Assembly (NCBI GenBank): GCA_934504065.1
Contig: CAKSVQ010000039.1
Location: 1 to 16,747, forward strand
From: an uncultured Dysosmobacter sp.
Lineage (GTDB): Bacteria; Bacillota; Clostridia; Oscillospirales; Oscillospiraceae
Direction: 5' to 3'
Length of the DNA stretch: 16,747 nucleotides
Positions 1-6,578 of the stretch are shown one piece after another. The notes beneath the pieces are model-generated. The model did no database searches, was not told the DNA's origin, and saw only the letters and a program-made list of their open reading frames with translations. Positions within the stretch are counted from its first letter, which is position 1, and every line of letters begins with the position of its first letter. Made by a program: the position numbers and the translations under genes.

Positions 1-26
1 GCCATGCGGCACAACGGAACCCCCTC

Positions 27-51
27 GCAAAAGTGGCAGAGCCTCTTTTGC
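27..51 (+). repeat. Hairpin element, copy 1 (AAGTGGCARAGCC core)
   Basis: GCAAAAG at 27-33 pairs with CTTTTGC at 45-51, and GGC/GCC pair inside around a three-base AGA loop, with one T/T mismatch. The core AAGTGGCAGAGCCTCTT closely matches the reverse complement of the hairpin at 5047-5073. Both lie 5-7 bases before a strong terminator in the same relative orientation. This suggests the 3' end of a plus-strand transcript that enters from left of the window. Bases 1-26 show nothing else I can identify. Confidence 0.6.
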
Positions 52-56
52 GCAAT

Positions 57-92
57 AAAAAAGCAGAAGCGGATTTCCGCTTCTGCTTTTTT
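57..92. terminator. Bidirectional intrinsic terminator after the TRAP operon
   Basis: A 13-bp perfect stem (61-73 with 76-88, AAGCAGAAGCGGA and its complement) is flanked by an A run on the left and a T run on the right. It can therefore stop transcription on both strands. It lies about 80 bp beyond the stop of the DctM gene (minus strand). On the plus strand it would end a gene coming from outside the window. Confidence 0.9.
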
Positions 93-173
93 ATGTGCTT
101 GGCACATGTGGGAGAGATCGACTGCACATCCTGCCGCAATGGAACAACAGGATGGAAGGGGTTGTTGAATGGC

Positions 174-1451
174 TCAGCCCTTGATAAGCGTGGGCAGCCA
201 CGTGGTCAGCGCGGGGACATAGGTAATGAGCATCAGCGCAGCCAGCGAGATCACCAGCATGGGCGCCAGCGCCTTCAGCGTCTTGGAAAGGCTGGTCCCG
301 GCGATCTGGTTGTCGATCAGCAGGCACAGGCCCACAGGAGGCGTGACCAGACCGATGCACAGGTTGAAGCTCATCACGATGCCGAATTGCAGCGTGTCAA
401 TGCCAAAGGCAGAGAGCAGGGGCAGCAGGATCGGCGTCATCATGATAATGGCGGCGTTTGCCTCCATCAACATGCCGATCACCAGGAACAGCAGGTTCAG
501 CAGAAGCAGGATCACATACTTGCTGCTGGTGATGGAGGTGAAGGTATCCAGCATCTGCTGGGGAAGGCCGGAGGTGACCACCACGTAGCTGGACGCCTTG
601 GAAAGGCCCACCATCACCATGATGGTGGCGGTGGAGATGGCACCGTCCACGAAAATGCCGGGCAGCTCCTTCCACGTCATGTCGCGATAGACAAAGAGGC
701 TGATGATAAGGGCATAGACCACCGCCACCGCCGCAGCCTCCGTGGGGGTGAAGACACCGCCGAAGATACCGCCGAGAATGATGACGGGCATCAGCAGCGC
801 CCAGATGCTGCTCTTGAACACGCTTACGATCTGCTTGCCGGACATTTTCTCATGGGCCGGAAGATCGTGCTTCTTGCCGAAGAACAGGCAGTATACCGCC
901 AGAGACACCGCCAGAATGATGCCGGGCAGCACCGAGCCGACGAACAGCTTGGAAACCGACACGTTAGTGATGCTGGCATACACGATCAGCGTGATGGAGG
1001 GCGGAATGATGGGCCCCAGAATGGAGGAGATGGATGACACCGCCGCCGCGAAGGTATCCGGATAGCCCTCCCGCTTCATGGCAGGGATGGTGATGCCGCC
1101 GATGGCGGAGGCCGTGGCCACGCCGGAGCCGGAAATGGCGCCGAACAGGGCGGAGGCCAGCACCGTCACCACGCCGAGACTGCCACGGATCCAGCCGATC
1201 AGCGCGTTGGCCACGTCGATCAGCTTGGTTGTGATGCTGCGGGACATGATGTTGCCCGCCAGCACGAAAAACGGAATGGCCAGCAGCGACGCGGAGTTCA
1301 TGCCTGCAAACAGCTTCTGCGGCAGCACCAGCGTAGGCATGCCCGCCATGCTCAGCGCGGCCAGCGTGCCGATGCCGAGGGCGATGTAAATGGGGATGCC
1401 CAGAAACGCCAGCACCAGCAGCACCAAAATAACGACCAGACCAACGTTCAT
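174..1451 (-). CDS. dctM: TRAP transporter large permease subunit (DctM family)
   Basis: This is the large membrane subunit of a tripartite ATP-independent periplasmic (TRAP) transporter, which moves an organic acid in symport with Na+ or H+. The 425 residues are almost entirely hydrophobic, with about 12 membrane segments, the usual length for DctM. Family motifs seen: FFVLAGNIMSRS near residue 61, the FGAISGSGVATASAIG loop near 103, a PPSITLIVYAS stretch near 150, FTPTEAAAVAVVYA near 230, and GLVTPPVGLCL near the C-terminus. Its ATG overlaps the stop of dctQ (ATGA), with AAGGAGG at 1462-1468 inside dctQ, so the two are translationally coupled. It is the last gene of the operon. The substrate cannot be told from this subunit. 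Confidence 0.95.
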   Translation of the reverse strand: MNVGLVVILVLLVLAFLGIPIYIALGIGTLAALSMAGMPTLVLPQKLFAGMNSASLLAIPFFVLAGNIMSRSITTKLIDVANALIGWIRGSLGVVTVLASALFGAISGSGVATASAIGGITIPAMKREGYPDTFAAAVSSISSILGPIIPPSITLIVYASITNVSVSKLFVGSVLPGIILAVSLAVYCLFFGKKHDLPAHEKMSGKQIVSVFKSSIWALLMPVIILGGIFGGVFTPTEAAAVAVVYALIISLFVYRDMTWKELPGIFVDGAISTATIMVMVGLSKASSYVVVTSGLPQQMLDTFTSITSSKYVILLLLNLLFLVIGMLMEANAAIIMMTPILLPLLSAFGIDTLQFGIVMSFNLCIGLVTPPVGLCLLIDNQIAGTSLSKTLKALAPMLVISLAALMLITYVPALTTWLPTLIKG

Positions 1452-1942
1452 GCTTTACCGCCCTCCTTCAACTCTTTCACGCTCTTGAACACGACCTCCA
1501 CAGAGGTCAGCAGCATCAGCACCACACCCAGAGGGATGGTGGCATAGGGGATGGACATGGGGATGTTCAAGCCCACGGAAATATTGGTTCCGCCAGTCTG
1601 CACCAGCTTGATGGAATACACCAGCAGGCACACAAGGAACACCATGCCCACCAGTGTGGACACCAGCGTGAAGGCCGTTTTCGTGCGGGGCTTGAAGCAG
1701 TTGATCAGCACGTCGATCTGCAAATGGCTGTTTTTGCGGATGGCAATGGCGGCTGCCACCATCACCTCAAAGATGAACAGGTAGCGGGCCAGCTCCTCAC
1801 TCCATGCGTTGGAGTTGGAAAAAACGTACCGCAGGATCACCTGATACGTCATATCCACGATCATCACGCCCATGGATATGGCAAGGAAAAACCGTTCGAC
1901 CTTTTCGATCAGGTCAAGAAATTTGGAATAGGCGCTTAGCAT
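1448..1942 (-). CDS. dctQ: TRAP transporter small permease subunit (DctQ family)
   Basis: This is the small membrane subunit of the TRAP transporter; it pairs with DctM and helps dock the loaded solute-binding protein. The 164 residues show four hydrophobic segments, starting near residues 17, 49, 90 and 130. The family-typical NSNAWSEELARYLFIF motif lies near residues 43-58 between segments 1 and 2, followed by the cationic AIRKNSHLQID. The start is supported by GAGGAG upstream. It lies 35 bp after dctP and overlaps dctM by four bases. The C-terminus KEGGKA encodes the Shine-Dalgarno sequence of dctM. Confidence 0.93.
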   Translation of the reverse strand: MLSAYSKFLDLIEKVERFFLAISMGVMIVDMTYQVILRYVFSNSNAWSEELARYLFIFEVMVAAAIAIRKNSHLQIDVLINCFKPRTKTAFTLVSTLVGMVFLVCLLVYSIKLVQTGGTNISVGLNIPMSIPYATIPLGVVLMLLTSVEVVFKSVKELKEGGKA

Positions 1943-1977
1943 ACTGCCTCTCCTCTCTGATTTTCAGCGCGGCCGGA

Positions 1978-3009
1978 TCAGGCGTCCATTTCCTGAATGC
2001 GGGAGACCCAGTCGGCCAGATCGGGATAGTTGGCTTCGGCAAAGCCGTTGAACTTCTCAATGAAAGCGGGGATGTCGACCTCGATCACGGTGCAGCCCTC
2101 GTCCTTCAGGGCCTGCTCGGCGGCAGCGTCCTTATCAGCCTGCTGCTCACTGATCTGCTGGCCGGCATATTCGGCGGCTTCCTTCACGGCAGCCTGAATG
2201 TCCTCGGGCAGGCCATTGAAATAGTTCAGGTCCATCATGAACAGGTTGCAGCTATACACGTGGTTGGTCTTGATCCAGTATTTGCACACCTCGTCGAAGG
2301 AATAGTTCATGCTGTCCACCATGGGGTTTTCCTGACCGTTGACGGTGCCCTGCTGCAAAGCGGTGTACACCTCGCTCATGGCCATGGGGGTGGGAGCCGC
2401 GCCCATCCACTGCCAGGTCTTCACATACACGTCCAGATTGGGAGCGCGGAGCTTGAAGCCCTTGAAGTCATCGGGGGTCTCCATGGCCTTGGTGGCGGTC
2501 ACGATACGCGCGCCGCGGTAAGCGCCGCCCAGCAGCTTGAAGCCTGCGGCCTGACCCACGGTCTCCTTGATCTCATCGCCCAAGTCACTGGACCAGACCT
2601 TCATGAAGTGGTCATAGCCGCTGTACACATAGGGCATGGCGTCGATGTTGGCAAGCTCAGTGAAGGGGGCCAGCGTGCCGACGGACTCGCAGATGATGTC
2701 CGCCACGCCCACGCTCATGCCCTCCAGCACCTCTGTGGTGGTGCCGAGGCCGGCGCCGCCGTACAGGTCGACCTGCACGCGGCCGTCGGTCAGCTCGCTG
2801 ACCTTGTCCTTGAAGACCACAGCCGCGTCATAGGCGTTGTCGCCCTCGGTGGAATTCAGGGCGCACTTCCAGGTGTAGCTGGCGGCCTCGCCGTCGCCGT
2901 TTGCAGCCGGAGTGCCGCTGTTGCCGCCGTTGCTGCTGTTACCGCCGCAGCCAGTCAAAAGTCCCGCCACCATCAGCGTGGAGAGCACACCTGCCAAAAT
3001 TCTTTTCAT
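1978..3009 (-). CDS. dctP: TRAP transporter solute-binding lipoprotein (DctP family)
   Basis: This is the extracytoplasmic substrate-binding subunit. Residues 1-20 form a lipoprotein signal peptide with lipobox LLTGC, so the mature protein would begin at lipidated Cys21. A Gly/Asn/Ser-rich linker follows. Family landmarks: YGGAGLGTTTEVLEGMSVG near 83-102, GFKLRAP near 185-190 with Arg188 in the position that usually salt-bridges the substrate carboxylate, and GTVNGQENP near 221-229. An organic acid is therefore likely, but its identity is open. I chose the second ATG (3009), which lies nine bases after AAGGAGG; the in-frame ATG at 3015 lies only three bases after it. It is the second gene of the operon, about 40 bp after the dehydrogenase gene. 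Confidence 0.93.
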   Translation of the reverse strand: MKRILAGVLSTLMVAGLLTGCGGNSSNGGNSGTPAANGDGEAASYTWKCALNSTEGDNAYDAAVVFKDKVSELTDGRVQVDLYGGAGLGTTTEVLEGMSVGVADIICESVGTLAPFTELANIDAMPYVYSGYDHFMKVWSSDLGDEIKETVGQAAGFKLLGGAYRGARIVTATKAMETPDDFKGFKLRAPNLDVYVKTWQWMGAAPTPMAMSEVYTALQQGTVNGQENPMVDSMNYSFDEVCKYWIKTNHVYSCNLFMMDLNYFNGLPEDIQAAVKEAAEYAGQQISEQQADKDAAAEQALKDEGCTVIEVDIPAFIEKFNGFAEANYPDLADWVSRIQEMDA

Positions 3010-3051
3010 GTTCATGATCCTCCTTCAATTTTCCCGGTCGTTTCTGTTTTC

Positions 3052-3933
3052 TTATTCGTGTCCTACCTGGACTTCCATTTTGTCCTCGTAGTATTTCACC
3101 ATGGCCGCCTGATCCTCGTCGATGTGGCCGTTGTCGTTCATCCAGTCCATGACCATCAGCGTAATGTCGCACAGGGGGGTGTCTACACCCAGCTTGTGGG
3201 CATAGTGCTTGGCGTTGATGATGTCCTTGCGGTGCACGGCGATGCGTGCGCCGGGCTCGTAATCCCGGTGGATGAGCTTAGGCACCTTGTTGTCATACAG
3301 GGGGCCGCCTGCAAAGCCGCAGCGGGTGGCCTCAAAGGTGGTCTGCAGATCGATGCCCGCCTTGGCGGCGAAGGCATAGCCCTCGGCGATGGCCGTGAGC
3401 ATGTTGCCCGCGATCATGTTGTTGACCAGCTTGGTCACGTCGCCGCTGCCGCTCTTTCCGGTGTAGACCGGCTTGCCCATGCACTGGAGGATGGGCAGCA
3501 TCTCGTCAAAGACCTCCTTGTCGCCGCCGGTCATAATGGCCAGCGTTCCGGCAATGGCCATGGGGTTGCCGCCGGAAACAGGGGAGTCCAGCAGCGCCAT
3601 GCCCGCCGCTTTGGTCTTGGCGTACAGATCCTGAATGATGTCCGGCGCGGTGGAAGAGCAGTCGATAATGATGTTGCCGGGCTTGCCCAGCTCAATGGCC
3701 CGCTCCACGGAATGGATGATGATGGGGTGGGTGGGCAGCATCTGCAAGATCACGTCGCAGCTGCGGTAAATATCGTCCGCGTCCGTTACGGGAATGCCTC
3801 CGGCGGCCTCCAACTCGTCAAGGCGGTTTTTGGCCACGTCAAAGCCCATGATCGCCTGTCCGGTGCCCTTGATGATGTTCTTTGCCATTGGCAGGCCCAT
3901 CACACCCAGTCCAAGGAAGCCAATTTTTTTCAT
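3052..3933 (-). CDS. NAD(P)-dependent beta-hydroxyacid dehydrogenase (3-hydroxyisobutyrate dehydrogenase / GarR family)
   Basis: This is a cytoplasmic oxidoreductase of the beta-hydroxyacid dehydrogenase family, which interconverts hydroxyacids and semialdehydes (3-hydroxyisobutyrate, tartronate semialdehyde, 2-hydroxymethylglutarate and similar). The protein is 293 aa, normal for the family. Visible features: N-terminal Rossmann motif GFLGLGVMGLPMA, substrate motif DSPVSGGNPMAIAGTLAIMTGG near 120-140, GSGDVTKLVNNMI near 165-177 carrying the presumed catalytic Lys, and HRKDIINA near 235. I chose the ATG at 3933 because AAAGGA lies eight bases before it; the in-frame ATG at 3942 overlaps that site. 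It is the first gene of the TRAP operon, so the imported acid or a product of it is probably its substrate. The exact substrate and NAD/NADP preference are not readable. Confidence 0.9.
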   Translation of the reverse strand: MKKIGFLGLGVMGLPMAKNIIKGTGQAIMGFDVAKNRLDELEAAGGIPVTDADDIYRSCDVILQMLPTHPIIIHSVERAIELGKPGNIIIDCSSTAPDIIQDLYAKTKAAGMALLDSPVSGGNPMAIAGTLAIMTGGDKEVFDEMLPILQCMGKPVYTGKSGSGDVTKLVNNMIAGNMLTAIAEGYAFAAKAGIDLQTTFEATRCGFAGGPLYDNKVPKLIHRDYEPGARIAVHRKDIINAKHYAHKLGVDTPLCDITLMVMDWMNDNGHIDEDQAAMVKYYEDKMEVQVGHE

Positions 3934-4020
3934 GCAGGTCATCCTTTCTTTTTATTGTTTTTCCGTTCGGTCGATTGTTAAATTCTTAAATTTTATGTTT
4001 TAAATTTAAAATCTAGCTAT

Positions 4021-4049
4021 ATCATAATCCAGACGTTCTGCATTGTCAA
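4021..4049 (-). promoter_or_regulatory. Sigma-A promoter of the dehydrogenase-TRAP operon
   Basis: On the minus strand, TTGACA (4049-4044), a 17-bp spacer and TATGAT (4026-4021) form a near-consensus promoter. The start point would fall near 4014, giving a leader of about 80 nt. One TTAAATTTAAAAT copy touches the upstream edge of the -35 box and the other covers the predicted start point, which suits repression by a bound regulator. Confidence 0.85.
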
Positions 4050-4243
4050 TTAAATTTAAAATTTAACAAGTCGATTGAAACGTTTTTATGAATTATTGTA
4101 CGAATCTGCCAAACCGCGTCGTTGCTTTTTGGAAAATCTGTTTCTTGACTTTTTCACTTGCAAAACTTTTTTGTGAACAATTTGACGCATTTCTGTTCAT
4201 TTTTTAACAATTTGAAATTTTTGAGTCATTTTTTGTTAAAATC

Positions 4244-4272
4244 TTGACAGGCGGTGATTTTTATAGTACACT
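4244..4272 (+). promoter_or_regulatory. Sigma-A promoter of the gntR gene
   Basis: TTGACA at 4244-4249, a 17-bp spacer and TACACT at 4267-4272 lie about 40 bp before the chosen gntR start. A TTGTTAAA motif (4233-4240) lies just upstream of the -35 box, which suggests autoregulation. The same hexamer pair and spacing recur in the hrcA promoter. Confidence 0.75.
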
Positions 4273-4309
4273 GACATGGTAAAATTATAAAATGTCAGGA
4301 AGTATGCCT

Positions 4310-4967
4310 ATGAAACAGCCCGAATCCTTGCAGGATTTCGCCATGGATTTTATCCGGCGGAACATCCAGAACGGCGTTTACCCCGCGAAAAGCAAGCTCG
4401 CGCCCCAGCATATCGCCGCCGAACTCAACATCAGCTCCACCCCCGTCGTGGCCGCGCTGAACCGTCTGGTGACGCAGGGTGGAAATTCTTCCCCGCCGGG
4501 GGTTCATCGTCAAGGCATTTTCCACAGAAGACATTTTGAATTATTTTGATACCCGGGTCATGATGGAAACATGGGCCGCTGCCGCCGCCACTAAGAATGT
4601 GGATAAGTTCCCCGAGATCATTGAGGAAATGAAGCAGCTGGTGGAGCAGTTCGACCATGTGGACCTGACCGACCTTGTGGCCGTCGGCCCGCTGGAGGCC
4701 CGGTTCCATCAGCTGCTGATCCAGATGGCGGACAATGAGCAGCTCACCCGCCTGTATGAGTTCAACTGGAGCTACGGCAGCGTCTTTTTTGTTTACAGCG
4801 TGGGGAAGGTCCCACCCGAGAACTTCCAGATCTCTCTGCGGGAGCACCGCCAGATTCTGGAGTGCCTGCTCTCTGGCGACCCCAAAAAGCTGCAAACCAT
4901 TGTTAAGCGCCACCTCCGCTTCCTGAACAAGGCTATCGGCTGGTATAAAGAGAACCCCAACGCCTGA
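4310..4967 (+). pseudogene. GntR transcriptional regulator, FadR (FCD) subfamily, frameshifted
   Basis: A winged-helix DNA-binding half (from 4310, MKQPESLQDFAMDFI, with recognition-helix region ISSTPVVAALNRLVTQG) and a ligand-binding FCD half (EILPRRGFIVKAFSTEDI, then an acidic/hydrophobic helical domain to 4967) lie in two different frames. The break falls near 4474-4481, between the recognition helix and the wing. The span of 658 nt is one base over a multiple of three, so an extra base in the GGG run or a two-base loss would explain it. Joined, the protein would be about 218 aa, normal for the subfamily. The usual Arg of the TPVREAL motif is Val here. I chose ATG 4310 for its AGGAAG site; ATGs at 4292 and 4304 are in frame. 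It is either a true pseudogene or a sequence error. It would be expected to control the divergent TRAP operon. Confidence 0.8.
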
Positions 4968-4998
4968 AGCAAACGTTTAAAATACTTCCTACCATATA

Positions 4999-5039
4999 AA
5001 AAGCCCCCGGAGAATGCATGGCATTCTCCGGGGGCTTTT
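4999..5039. terminator. Bidirectional terminator between converging gntR and mocR genes
   Basis: A 19-bp perfect stem (4999-5017 with 5021-5039) with a three-base loop has AAAA on one side and TTTT on the other. It serves both the plus-strand gntR gene and the minus-strand MocR gene. Confidence 0.93.
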
Positions 5040-5046
5040 ACGCCCT

Positions 5047-5073
5047 CAAACAAGCGGCTTTGCCACTTGTTTG
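5047..5073 (-). repeat. Hairpin element, copy 2 (AAGTGGCARAGCC core)
   Basis: CAAACAAG at 5047-5054 pairs with CTTGTTTG at 5066-5073, with GGC/GCC inside around a TTT loop and one mismatch. Read on the minus strand it shares the AAGTGGCAAAGCC core with 27-51. It lies between the MocR stop codon and the terminator, so it would be part of the MocR mRNA 3' end. Confidence 0.65.
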
Positions 5074-5081
5074 AACAGTTT

Positions 5082-6464
5082 TCATTCTTCAAAAATCTCT
5101 GTCAAAAGGGCGGTGGTCTCGGCCAGATGCTCCGGGGCAAGGCCGCCGTAATTCACCACCAGCGTATGGGGCTGGCTGTTTTCCGGCTGGGCGGCATAGT
5201 CAGACAAAAACGCCAGATGCACCCCCAGCGCTTCCGCCCGCTGGCGCAGCGCCTCGTCGCTGCGGGCGGTGTTCAGCCGCAGCAGGAAATGCAGCCCCGC
5301 CCCCTGCTCGGAAAACGTAACGCGCCCGGCAAAGGGGCTTGCCTGAAAGGCCGCCAGCACGGCGTCCCGCCGGGTACGGTACTCCTTGCGCATCCGGGAG
5401 AGGTGCTGCTCGTAATAGCCGCCAGAGAGAAACCTGGCCAGCACGTGCTGCTCCAGCACCGGGACGGTGCAGGCGTAAAACCCCAGCTCCCGGCGGTAGC
5501 GTTCCAGCAGCCGCGGCGGCAGCACCATAAAGCCCATACGCATGGACGGGGAAATGGTCTGGGAAAAGGTGTTCATATACACAACGCAACCGTGGGTATC
5601 AATGCTTTGCAGGGCGGGGATGGGGCGGCCCGCGAAGCGGAACTCGCTGTCGTAATCATCCTCGATCAAAACCGCCTGACGGGCCTGCGCCCATTGCAGC
5701 AGCGCCTGACGGCGGCCAATGGTTGTGATGGTCCCGGTGGGGTAGTGGTGGTTGGGCGAAAGGTGGGCAGCGGTGGCGCCGGAGCGGGCCAGTGCCGCCG
5801 TGTCCATGCCCTGACGGTCCAGCGCAATGGGGCGGCACACCGCGCCGCACTTGCCGTACACCTGCCGGATCTTGGGATAGCCGGGGTCCTCCACCGCCAC
5901 CACCGCCTGCGGCCCCAGAAGCTGGGCCAGCATCATATAGAGGTATTCCGCGCCCGCGCCGATGACGATCTGTTCCGGCGAAACCGCCATGCCCTTGAAC
6001 GCCCGCAGATCATCCGCAATGGCCTGCCGCAGGGCGTACAGCCCCTGATGGGGAACAGGCGTAAGAAAGCCTCCCTCCGAGAGCACCTGCCGGGTGAGCC
6101 GCGCCCACGTGGCCGCCGGAAAGCGACTGGAATCCGCCCGGTTACGGCCCAGGTCCGCCTTCCACACCGGGGCAGGGGGCTCTGGCGGGATCACAGTGGG
6201 ACGGGCAGGCTCCGGCGCCGCCTGCACCGGGCAGACGAAAAATCCCCGCTTGGGCCGGGTGACCACATACCCCTCCGCCTCCAGCTGCTGATAGGCCCCC
6301 TCCACCGTGATGACGGACAGGTGCAGGTGCTCCGCCAGCGCCCGCTTGGAGGGCAGGCGTTCGCCCTTTGTCAGCGCGCCGCTGAGAATGTCCCGCCGGA
6401 TGCAGCGGTACAGATATTCATATAAGGAGAGGGTTCCCCGCTCCTCCATATCATAGGTCAGCAT
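5082..6464 (-). CDS. MocR/PdxR-type regulator: GntR helix-turn-helix fused to aminotransferase-like domain
   Basis: The protein is 460 aa, typical for MocR. Residues about 12-77 are a GntR winged helix (GERLPSKRALAEHLHLS, then YQQLEAEGYVVTRPKRGFFV). A Pro/Ala linker follows (about 80-100), then a fold-type I aminotransferase-like domain. PLP-pocket motifs seen: SPNHHYPTG near 236-244 and IEDDYDSEFRF near 267-277. The lysine that normally forms the aldimine with PLP is Gln302 in NTFSQTISPSMRMGF (codon CAG), so PLP cannot be held covalently in the usual way. The start is supported by AGGAGG eight bases upstream. The gene faces an ECF transporter S component across 114 bp. Known MocR proteins of the PdxR type control vitamin B6 genes, so sensing of a B6 vitamer or a related amine is a reasonable inference, not proven here. 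Confidence 0.9.
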   Translation of the reverse strand: MLTYDMEERGTLSLYEYLYRCIRRDILSGALTKGERLPSKRALAEHLHLSVITVEGAYQQLEAEGYVVTRPKRGFFVCPVQAAPEPARPTVIPPEPPAPVWKADLGRNRADSSRFPAATWARLTRQVLSEGGFLTPVPHQGLYALRQAIADDLRAFKGMAVSPEQIVIGAGAEYLYMMLAQLLGPQAVVAVEDPGYPKIRQVYGKCGAVCRPIALDRQGMDTAALARSGATAAHLSPNHHYPTGTITTIGRRQALLQWAQARQAVLIEDDYDSEFRFAGRPIPALQSIDTHGCVVYMNTFSQTISPSMRMGFMVLPPRLLERYRRELGFYACTVPVLEQHVLARFLSGGYYEQHLSRMRKEYRTRRDAVLAAFQASPFAGRVTFSEQGAGLHFLLRLNTARSDEALRQRAEALGVHLAFLSDYAAQPENSQPHTLVVNYGGLAPEHLAETTALLTEIFEE

Positions 6465-6578
6465 TGCGCCCTCCTCCTGACCTTATAAAAAAGTCATGTT
6501 TTGGATATTTCAATCATATCACAATGGCGGTATGCTGGCAATATCCTATTAAACCTATTGAGATGAGGAGAGACAGCA
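6465..6578. promoter_or_regulatory. Divergent promoter region between mocR and the ECF S component
   Basis: For mocR (minus strand), TTGCCA (6541-6536), 17 bp and TATGAT (6518-6513) form a good promoter. For the transporter (plus strand), TATGCT at 6531-6536 is a possible -10 with a weak -35 near 6508, so the two promoters would overlap. The inverted repeat GGATATT (6503-6509) / AATATCC (6540-6546) brackets both and is a candidate MocR operator. GAGGAG at 6565-6570 is the ribosome-binding site for the plus-strand gene. Confidence 0.7.

Larger units (their letters stand above)
3934..4309. promoter_or_regulatory. AT-rich divergent control region between the TRAP operon and gntR
   Basis: About 375 bp without a gene, much more AT-rich than the flanking coding DNA. 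It holds one good promoter in each direction (listed separately). It also contains two exact 13-bp copies of TTAAATTTAAAAT (4000-4012 and 4050-4062), and four copies of TTGTTAAA or its complement (3975-3982 plus, 4062-4069 minus, 4203-4210 minus, 4233-4240 plus). In addition there is the palindrome TTGTGAACAA at 4171-4180 and two direct copies of AACAATTTGA (4176-4185, 4206-4215). These are candidate operators for the adjacent FadR-type regulator; that assignment is inference. Confidence 0.7.

Noticed and set aside
1..26. Possible end of a gene or tRNA at the left edge
   Set aside because: Too short to assign; no tRNA-like 3' end or reading frame can be supported.
1804..3981. 725-codon open frame on the plus strand across dctQ, dctP and the dehydrogenase gene
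   Set aside because: It runs antisense to three clear family members, has His/Val/Gly-rich low-complexity translation, no start signal and no recognisable domain. It is a by-product of GC-rich codon use.
3943..4290. AT-rich stretch as a mobile-element scar or replication origin
   Set aside because: No DnaA-box cluster, target-site duplication or transposase remnant is seen; promoters and operator-like repeats explain the composition better.
4474..4482. Programmed ribosomal frameshift as explanation for the split gntR gene
   Set aside because: No slippery heptamer or stimulatory structure is evident, and the family is not known for it. A mutation or sequence error is simpler.
5067..6425. 452-codon plus-strand open frame opposite the MocR gene
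   Set aside because: It is antisense to a full-length MocR protein with clear motifs; its own translation is Arg/Gln-rich and matches nothing known to me.
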